Below are positions 57,692 to 64,000 of a DNA stretch of 64,000 nt, piece by piece. The stretch spans positions 3,296,176 to 3,360,175 of the forward strand of contig NZ_CP080649.1 of the NCBI RefSeq assembly GCF_019603315.1. The letters are read 5' to 3'. How positions within the stretch are numbered: position 1 is the first letter of the stretch; each line of letters begins with the position of its first letter. Below the pieces are notes generated by a model. It was not told the origin of the DNA, ran no database searches, and saw only the letters and a program-made list of their open reading frames with translations. This stretch comes from Ruficoccus sp. ZRK36 (GTDB taxonomy: Bacteria > Verrucomicrobiota > Verrucomicrobiia > Opitutales > Cerasicoccaceae). Both the position numbers and the translations under genes were made by a program.

Positions 57692-59260
57692 GTGAAACGA
57701 ACCTCCTCCCCCATCCTCCTCGTTGCCCTGGTTGCACTTGCGCTCAGCACGACAGCAGCTCAGGCCGCACTTAAACTTCCCGCCCTGTTCGGTGACCATA
57801 TGGTTCTCCAGGCCGGAAAACCGATCCATGTCTGGGGCACGGCCGATCCGGGCTCCCGTGTAAACGTCGCCCTCGGCATCGATGGCACAACCCGCGAGGG
57901 GCAGGCTCAGGCCGGTCCCGGTGGCATCTGGGAGGTGGACCTCGACCCGATTGAGGCATCGGCCAAATCCGGTGAGCTGACCATCACAGACAGCACCGGC
58001 GACAAGAAGGTCATCAACGATGTGTTGATCGGCGAGGTCTGGGTTTGCTCCGGCCAGTCAAACATGGCCTTCCGCCTCGTGTCCTGCAAAACCGGTGCAG
58101 AGGAGATTCCAAATGCGAACTACCCGCTCATGCGCTACTTCCGCGTCAGCCCAGAGATTTCCTACAGCCCGCTGGATGACGTAAGCGGACGCTGGGTCAC
58201 CTGCACCCCGGACACGGCCAAGAACTTTTCCGCAGCCGCCTACTACTTCGGACGCGAGCTGCTCGAAACCCTCAAGCGGCCCGTCGGCCTGATCGGCACC
58301 TACTGGGGAGGCACGCCTGCCCAGGCCTGGACGAGCCTCGATGCGCTCGCTGCCGACCCGGCCCTCGCCGACTACGTGACCCAGCGCGAAGACTCCATCA
58401 AGAACATGGACAAAAACATGGAGCGCTACCGCAAAGTGTTTCTGACTAAATGGGAAAAGGACAAGGCCGCCTGGGAAGAGCAAAAGCGCACCGACCCGAA
58501 AAACGCCCCTGCCCGCGCGCCCCGCAAGCCGACCTCCCCGGACCGCAACCCCCGCGTCCCCAGTGTCCTTTTTAACGCTATGGTGCATCCGCTGCTCAAC
58601 TACCCGATCCGGGGCGTCATCTGGTATCAGGCCGAGGCGAATTCCCACAACGACGCAGACGCGCAGCTCTACGCCACACTGTTCCCCGCGATGATCGAGG
58701 ACTGGCGCTCCCGCTGGGGTCAGGGCGAGTTCCCCTTCCTCTTTGTCCAGCTGCCCGGCTTTGGCGGGCTCCACGGCATCGTGGAAATGCGCAAATCCCA
58801 GACCGAAACGCTTTCCCTCCCCAACACCGGCATGGCGGTCGCCATCGACCTGGGAGAAAAGAAAGACATCCACCCGAAGCGTAAGCTCGAAGTCGGCGAC
58901 CGCCTCGCACGCATCGCTCTGCGCGACGTATACGGGCAGGCCATTGTCGCCAGCGGCCCGCAGCCGGAGTCTGCTTCGCGCGACGGCTCTACGGTCAATC
59001 TCACCATGCAGGATGAGACCGGCAAACTTTTGATCAAGGGCGACAGCCTGAACGGCTTTGAGCTGGCCGGAGAAGACGGTGTCTACTACCCGGCACAGGC
59101 ACAGCTGGACGGTATGACCGTCGTTCTCTCCTCCGACAAGGTCTCACAGCCACAGAGTATCCGCTATGCCTGGGCCAGGTACCCGGATGCCACGCTGTTC
59201 AATGCCGAGGAGCTGCCTGCCGCGCCCTTCCAATTCGAGATCATTCAAGCTAAACAGTAA
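57692..59260 (+). CDS. Sialate O-acetylesterase-like SGNH hydrolase
   Basis: This is an exported esterase of 522 residues that removes acetyl groups from sialic acid or other sugars. A signal peptide (ending TTAAQA) is followed by an N-terminal beta domain (LPALFGDHMVLQAGKPIHVWG) and the SGNH core with nucleophile S123 in CSGQSNM, GTYWGGTPAQAW and VIWYQAEAN. It carries a GTG start. In polysaccharide clusters such enzymes deacetylate pectin- or xylan-like glycans. It is followed closely (18 bases) by the GH3 gene. Confidence 0.92.
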   Translation: MKRTSSPILLVALVALALSTTAAQAALKLPALFGDHMVLQAGKPIHVWGTADPGSRVNVALGIDGTTREGQAQAGPGGIWEVDLDPIEASAKSGELTITDSTGDKKVINDVLIGEVWVCSGQSNMAFRLVSCKTGAEEIPNANYPLMRYFRVSPEISYSPLDDVSGRWVTCTPDTAKNFSAAAYYFGRELLETLKRPVGLIGTYWGGTPAQAWTSLDALAADPALADYVTQREDSIKNMDKNMERYRKVFLTKWEKDKAAWEEQKRTDPKNAPARAPRKPTSPDRNPRVPSVLFNAMVHPLLNYPIRGVIWYQAEANSHNDADAQLYATLFPAMIEDWRSRWGQGEFPFLFVQLPGFGGLHGIVEMRKSQTETLSLPNTGMAVAIDLGEKKDIHPKRKLEVGDRLARIALRDVYGQAIVASGPQPESASRDGSTVNLTMQDETGKLLIKGDSLNGFELAGEDGVYYPAQAQLDGMTVVLSSDKVSQPQSIRYAWARYPDATLFNAEELPAAPFQFEIIQAKQ

Positions 59261-59278
59261 TCTACGCCACTGCCCTTT

Positions 59279-61468
59279 ATGTCGCGGACCGAAGCATCTA
59301 CACCTGCTGATAAACCCTGGCTGAACGCCACCCTGCCCCTAGAGGAACGTATCGAGCTGCTGCTCGGCGCGATGAGTCTGGAGGACAAGGTCGGTCAGCT
59401 GATTCAGTATCCGTTTAAGGCCCCCGCAAAGGCTGAGCCTGCGGACCTGGATGCGATTCGCGGCGGGCGCATCGGCTCGCTGATTCTGGCCGGTTCCGCT
59501 TGGGCCGGGCATGGCCAGTCGAACCCGCTGGACCCTGAAGCGCTGAACGCGGTGCAGCGCATGGCCGTGGAGGAGAGCCCGCTGGGCATCCCGCTCATCT
59601 ACGGCCGCGATGTCATCCACGGGCACGCGACCGTACTCCCCATCCCACTGGCCCAGGCTGCCAGTTTTGACCCAGCACTGATCGAGGAAGCTTCGAGCTG
59701 TGTCGCGCGCGAGGCCCGGGCCCAGGGCGTACACTGGGCCTTTGCCCCGATGGTCGACCTCTGCCGTGACCCGCGCTGGGGGCGCATCATCGAGGGCTAT
59801 GGGGAAGACCCGCTGCTCGGCTCAGAGTGTGGCTCCGCGGTTGTCCGTGGCTATCAGGGGGACTCGCCCGCATCAGGTGATCGCATGATCGCCTGCGCCA
59901 AGCATTTCTGTGGCTACGGCGGGGCCGAGGGTGGCCGCGACTACGACACCACGGAGTGGACCGATGACTCCCTGCGCAACTACGTGCTCCCGGCCTTCGC
60001 GGCTACGGTCAAGGCCGGCGTCGGCAGCCTCATGTCCGGCTTTAACGCCATCGGCGGCACCCCGGTCAGCTCCAGCAAGACCTGGCTGCGCGAGTGGCTG
60101 AAGGAGCAACAGGGATTCGACGGATGCGTGGTCAGCGACTGGGGAGCTGTCGGCGACCTAATCTACCACGGCGTCGCTGCGGACGGTGCCGAGGCCGCTG
60201 CACTCGGCCTGGAAGCAGGTGTCGATATGGAAATGATTCGCGAGCACTTCGAGGATGAGCTGCCAGGTCTGCTTGAGAGTGGACGCATCCAATCATCGCA
60301 GGTCGACGACGCCGTCCGCCGCGTCCTGCGCATGAAGTTCCGCTCCGGTATCTTTGAAAAGCCCTATGTCGAGGCTGACCTCTACGCGTCGGTCCGCCGC
60401 CGTGAGGATCACGTCAACACCGCCCGCAAGGTTACTTCGAAGTCGATCGTACTCCTGAGCAACAAGGACAAGCTCCTGCCTCTCGCCCCGAAGCAAAAAC
60501 TCAAGGTCGCAGTGCTCGGCCCCTACGCCTCGGCTCAGGGGCAGCATCTGGGTGCCTGGTGTCTGGACGGGAATCCCGCAGACGTCACCTCGATCCTCGA
60601 CGGCCTGAAAGCTGCGGCCCCGGACTGGGAAATCCTGACATCCGACCCGGCCTTTACGGACGAAATGCTTTTTAACGCCTCGCTGGCGGATATCGTTATC
60701 GCCTGCGTCGGGGAGAGCCCCTGCCGCACCGGCGAGGTACACTCCATCGCTGAGTTGACCCTGCCCCCGGGACAAGAAGAACTGATCGAGTCTCTCGGCC
60801 AGCTGGGTAAGCCGCTCGTCGTCGTACAGTGCAGCGGGCGCCCCCTGCCCTCCCCGGCTGCCGACCACTACGCCTCCGCCTGGCTGCTGGCCTGGCACGG
60901 CGGCACTGAGGCCGGCACGGCCATTGCCGATATCATCACCGGGCAGACGGCTCCCAGCGGGCGGATGCCGATGTCCATGCCGCGCACGACAGGCCAGATC
61001 CCCTGCTACTACAACCGCCGCCGCCCCGGTAAAATCCGCCAGATGCCGAACTACCGCTACCATCAGGACGTGCAGGACACCCCGCTCTTTCCCTTTGGCT
61101 ACGGGCTCGGCTATACGGAGTTCACCTACTCGGACACGACGGTCAAAATCCTCGCCGCCGCCGCCAGTGGTGAGCCCAGCGTGGAGCTTTCGGCAACGAT
61201 CACCAATACCGGCCCAAGCGCGGGCGAAACCGTCGCCCAGTGCTACGTACGTGATGAGCACGCCCAGGTGGCGCGCCCCGAACGCGAGCTAAAGGGCTTC
61301 AAGCGGGTCGCACTCGCCCCTGGCGAAAAGCAGACCGTGAGCTTTACCCTGGGCCGCGACACGCTCGGCTACTTTGGCCAGGACGGCACCTATCGGGTAG
61401 ACCCCGGTGCGTTTGCCGCCGCCATCGGCGCTGATGCCACCGTGCCGCTCGTGAGCTTCGATGTGTAG
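59279..61468 (+). CDS. Glycoside hydrolase family 3 beta-glycosidase
   Basis: This is a 729-residue GH3 enzyme (BglX type) releasing terminal sugars such as beta-glucose or beta-xylose. The N-terminal TIM barrel carries SLEDKVGQLIQ, GRDVIHGHATVLPIPLAQA and the nucleophile D287 in VVSDWGAV. The middle alpha/beta sandwich has KPLVVVQCSGRPLP, and a fibronectin-III-like end is present (ETVAQCYVRDEHAQVARPER). There is no signal peptide, unlike most BglX, so it is probably cytoplasmic. It forms an operon with the esterase. Confidence 0.93.
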   Translation: MSRTEASTPADKPWLNATLPLEERIELLLGAMSLEDKVGQLIQYPFKAPAKAEPADLDAIRGGRIGSLILAGSAWAGHGQSNPLDPEALNAVQRMAVEESPLGIPLIYGRDVIHGHATVLPIPLAQAASFDPALIEEASSCVAREARAQGVHWAFAPMVDLCRDPRWGRIIEGYGEDPLLGSECGSAVVRGYQGDSPASGDRMIACAKHFCGYGGAEGGRDYDTTEWTDDSLRNYVLPAFAATVKAGVGSLMSGFNAIGGTPVSSSKTWLREWLKEQQGFDGCVVSDWGAVGDLIYHGVAADGAEAAALGLEAGVDMEMIREHFEDELPGLLESGRIQSSQVDDAVRRVLRMKFRSGIFEKPYVEADLYASVRRREDHVNTARKVTSKSIVLLSNKDKLLPLAPKQKLKVAVLGPYASAQGQHLGAWCLDGNPADVTSILDGLKAAAPDWEILTSDPAFTDEMLFNASLADIVIACVGESPCRTGEVHSIAELTLPPGQEELIESLGQLGKPLVVVQCSGRPLPSPAADHYASAWLLAWHGGTEAGTAIADIITGQTAPSGRMPMSMPRTTGQIPCYYNRRRPGKIRQMPNYRYHQDVQDTPLFPFGYGLGYTEFTYSDTTVKILAAAASGEPSVELSATITNTGPSAGETVAQCYVRDEHAQVARPERELKGFKRVALAPGEKQTVSFTLGRDTLGYFGQDGTYRVDPGAFAAAIGADATVPLVSFDV

Positions 61469-61534
61469 TTTATTTCGGATACACTAGGGCTTACCAAAAT
61501 CTTTCAGATCGCGCGAACCGCGCCCTGACCGCTC

Positions 61535-63061
61535 TCATCCACGGGAGCTGTAGATGTAGCTTTCCTCGCCATGATCGGTGAGGTCGAGGCCCGTGTCTTC
61601 ATCGTCCGCGCTATGACGCAGGCCGATCGTTGCGCGCAGGATTAAACCAATGATTACCGTGGCCACGGTAGCGAGCGCGATAGTCAGCCCGACCGCCGCC
61701 AGCTGCGAGAGCCAGAGCATATGGTGCTCAAGCGCGCTACGCAGGCCGTTGGCACTACAGATGTCGCTCACGAGCGCCGGGTTGGCACGCTCCGTCGCAA
61801 AAACTCCGGTCAGGATGGCCCCGAGCGTCCCTCCGACCCCGTGTACTCCGAAGGCGTCCAGCGCATCATCGTAGCCGAGCAGACGCTTCATATAGGTGAC
61901 GGCAAAAAACGGCACAATCCCCGCGATAATCCCGAGCACGACAGCCCCCGAGGCATCGACATAACCTGCCGCCGGTGTGATCACCACCAGCCCGCCGACC
62001 GCCCCCGAGCAAAAGCCGAGCACGCTCGGTTTTCCCTTGAGCAGGGTTTCCATCAGCCCCCAGGTAAAGGTCCCCACCCCTGCGGCCAGGGTGGTCGTCA
62101 TAAAGGCATTTGCGGCGATACCATCAGCGGCGAGCGCGCTGCCCGCATTAAAGCCATACCACCCGAACCACAGCATCCCGGTACCCACCATGCACAGCAC
62201 CATATTATGCGGGGGCATCGGCTCGGAGCCGTAGCCCATACGCTTACCCAGCAGGATGCACAGGATCAACGCCGACCAGCCCGAGGACATGTGCACGACC
62301 GTCCCCCCGGCGAAGTCCAGCGCGGGGATCACGGCGTCGGCGTTACCGATACCGTTCATAAATCCGGTCGATCCCCAGATCATGTGCGCCAGCGGAAAAT
62401 AAACTACAAACATCCAAACCAACACGAAACACATCGAGGCCCGAAACTTGATCCGCTCAGCCGTGGAACCAAAAATGAGCGAGGCGGTGATGATGGCAAA
62501 CGTCAGCTGGTAGATGCAGAAAACACTCTGCGAAATCCACACCGAGTAATCCCCGTTCGGGGCGGCCCCCACTCCCCGTAAAAAGAAGTACTCGCTGCCC
62601 CCGAGAAATGGGCTGTCGAAATTTGTCCCGAAAACCAGACTGTATCCGACCGCCCACCACAGCAGCGTTACCACCCCAGCGCAGCCCAGACAGGTCGCCG
62701 CGATTGAGAGCGCGTTTTTCTCCCGCACCATCCCACCATAGAACAGTGCCAACCCCGGCAATGTCATGAAGAGCACGAGCGCACCGGAGGTCATCATCCA
62801 GCCGGTGTGTCCGGGGCCGGGAAAACCCTCGACATTACTGCCCGCGGGGTCCTCGTTTCTCATGTACGCCTCCAGCCCGGCCACGCGCTCCTCCAGGCTA
62901 GGGCTCTCGGCGGGAGCGGAAGCTTCCTGCGCATGCGAGGTAAATGCTGCCGTCCACAGCACAGCGATCAGCCCCCATCGCAACCACGCACCGAGCCACC
63001 CCCTGCACAAGCCATAGCGTGAATACCGAAAGTCGAAGAACGTTAGTAAGCTGGGCCCCAT
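61535..63061 (-). CDS. amt: Ammonium transporter Amt
   Basis: This is a 508-residue ammonium channel. The N-terminus has a signal peptide-like helix (LGAWLRWGLIAVLWTAAFTSHA), then a short charged linker and the eleven Amt helices. Family motifs are clear: MVREKNALSIAATCLG, ALDFAGGTVVHMSSGWSAL with the D and following residues, and MLWFGWYGFNAGSALAADG. The ATG at 63,061 was chosen because it leads into the signal peptide; the frame stays open to 63,133. The C-terminal tail is acidic. No GlnK gene is adjacent. Confidence 0.94.
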   Translation of the reverse strand: MGPSLLTFFDFRYSRYGLCRGWLGAWLRWGLIAVLWTAAFTSHAQEASAPAESPSLEERVAGLEAYMRNEDPAGSNVEGFPGPGHTGWMMTSGALVLFMTLPGLALFYGGMVREKNALSIAATCLGCAGVVTLLWWAVGYSLVFGTNFDSPFLGGSEYFFLRGVGAAPNGDYSVWISQSVFCIYQLTFAIITASLIFGSTAERIKFRASMCFVLVWMFVVYFPLAHMIWGSTGFMNGIGNADAVIPALDFAGGTVVHMSSGWSALILCILLGKRMGYGSEPMPPHNMVLCMVGTGMLWFGWYGFNAGSALAADGIAANAFMTTTLAAGVGTFTWGLMETLLKGKPSVLGFCSGAVGGLVVITPAAGYVDASGAVVLGIIAGIVPFFAVTYMKRLLGYDDALDAFGVHGVGGTLGAILTGVFATERANPALVSDICSANGLRSALEHHMLWLSQLAAVGLTIALATVATVIIGLILRATIGLRHSADDEDTGLDLTDHGEESYIYSSRG

Positions 63062-63208
63062 ACCGTTGCCAAGCAACTCCCATGCCCCCTCAAACCGAAG
63101 TACCGCATGCCAAAACCACCCGACTCTAAACACCAGCCATCAAGCACTTGCACGATTGCAAGGTCGGCGGTTTTGATCCCTTACCCCTCGGCGGAGATAA
63201 TTCAGACC

Positions 63209-64000
63209 ATGAGCAAACTCCGTCTATCCCATCCACTTTTCAGCACTGCCCTTGTGCTTGGTTCCGTATTTGCAACGACCGTAGCGACGCAAGCCGCTGT
63301 GATCGATGACGCGCCTCTGGCCGAAGGGCCCGGCAATATCATCGCGAACTATCGCGGCATCTACCTCACGGCCTCCGGCAGCACACCGGCAGCAACGATC
63401 GAGGCGCTGGACAACGCCTACTCCATGCACGACTACAGTGGTGCCACAAACGGAAGCAACGTCTTCGCCTTCACAAACAATACGCTGCCCGACATCCAGA
63501 TCAGCTCGCAGTCGAGCTTCACGACTTTCGGTACGACCATCACCAACACTTCCTGGCTCAGCTCGACTCCGAACGCCTATCGGATCCAGCTCCCCACCGA
63601 CACAACAACCGCCTACACGATGAGCATCGACTTTGGCAGCTGGGACAGCGGCAGCTCATCCTTCACCGATAATGTTAATGCGGTAAGCGCGGCAGCCTTC
63701 ACCCTCACCGCCCCGCAGGAGCGCTTTAAGGCCATCACCTCGATGGTGGTAAATTTCGTCTCAGCCACCGATGAAGTGCTCTCCAGCCAAACCATCCTGA
63801 GCAGCTCGCTAGACACCAGTTCCTCAGTCACGCGCGTCCTGTACTTCGGCTATGAGTCTGACTCGAACGACATCTCGTCCATCTCCATCACCTTTAATGT
63901 CGAGGCAGATGCCGAAGCGGTTTCACCACTGGTCGGTCTCAACGACCTGACCTTTACGACGATCCCCGAGCCTTCCACCTCGGCGCTCGGCCTGCTTGGC
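63209..64000 (+). CDS. PEP-CTERM sorting-domain protein, cut by window edge
   Basis: This is an exported protein with 264 residues visible. The signal peptide is about 30 residues (ending VATQAA). The middle is a Ser/Thr/Asn-rich beta-type domain of unknown function (for example AYTMSIDFGSWDSGSSSF). The last codons read TTIPEPSTSALGLLG, the Pro-Glu-Pro start of a PEP-CTERM sorting signal, so only a membrane helix and a basic tail should be missing. Such proteins are anchored or released by exosortase and occur widely in Verrucomicrobiota that make extracellular polysaccharide. Confidence 0.88.
   Translation, partial: MSKLRLSHPLFSTALVLGSVFATTVATQAAVIDDAPLAEGPGNIIANYRGIYLTASGSTPAATIEALDNAYSMHDYSGATNGSNVFAFTNNTLPDIQISSQSSFTTFGTTITNTSWLSSTPNAYRIQLPTDTTTAYTMSIDFGSWDSGSSSFTDNVNAVSAAAFTLTAPQERFKAITSMVVNFVSATDEVLSSQTILSSSLDTSSSVTRVLYFGYESDSNDISSISITFNVEADAEAVSPLVGLNDLTFTTIPEPSTSALGLLG

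Overview
The window looks like a chromosome segment of a marine or sediment Verrucomicrobiota, probably class Opitutae. This is inferred from the PEP-CTERM protein at the right edge, the paired LacI regulators, sulfatase, polysaccharide lyase and GH3 genes, and the overall gene style. No rRNA or other taxonomic marker was available, so the assignment is moderate.

Left part, about 1 to 35,790: an integrated conjugative or plasmid-derived element carrying metal resistance. It opens with the right end of an IS66 element. A Czc-type divalent-metal efflux operon follows (TolC-like outer membrane factor, a very unusual Cys/His-rich adaptor, RND pump, ArsR-type regulator, CDF-like transporter), then a small exported protein, cysK and a decayed second copy of the CDF gene. 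The conjugation block has a MobF relaxase (minus strand), a JAB/RadC-like protein, a single-domain Clp-type AAA+ ATPase and a plus-strand type IV secretion operon (VirB2, B3, B4, lipoprotein, B5/TrbJ, lipoprotein, B6, B8, B9, B10, lipoprotein). No VirB11, coupling protein or integrase was recognised. Next comes a mercury module (merR divergent from a merT-merP fusion and merA), a DUF3347 protein, a broken TolC/YtkA fusion and a small Cys-rich exported protein. The element ends with a RadC-like protein lacking its metal-binding motif, a small protein, a 400-base stretch rich in inverted repeats, a DUF3560 protein and an NPPF-type DNA methyltransferase. The 3' end of tRNA-Phe at 35,790 is the probable integration site.

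Right part, about 35,790 to 64,000: visibly more GC-rich host chromosome. It holds housekeeping genes (RluA-type pseudouridine synthase, SDR, ribosome hibernation factor, two Gfo/Idh/MocA dehydrogenases, CstA, ProS) and then a carbohydrate region: LacI regulator, heparinase/alginate-lyase-like lipoprotein, two polysaccharide-pyruvyl-transferase-like proteins, a sulfatase without signal peptide, an RraA/SDR/glucarate-dehydratase-like operon opposite an IclR regulator, a second LacI regulator, a sialate O-acetylesterase and a GH3 glycosidase. It closes with an ammonium transporter and a PEP-CTERM protein cut by the window edge. The plausible theme is uptake and breakdown of an acidic, sulfated and acylated polysaccharide, with uronate or aldarate catabolism controlled by LacI and IclR repressors. 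A shared TTGAA-N4-TTCA dyad lies near three of these promoters.

The most unusual items are: the RND adaptor with seven C-x2-H-x6-C-x2-C modules; the stand-alone Clp-D2 ATPase beside the relaxase; the motif-less RadC paralogue; the pyruvyl-transferase-like pair in a catabolic neighbourhood; and intergenic clusters of tiny hairpins with three-base loops, including one perfect 22-bp palindrome.
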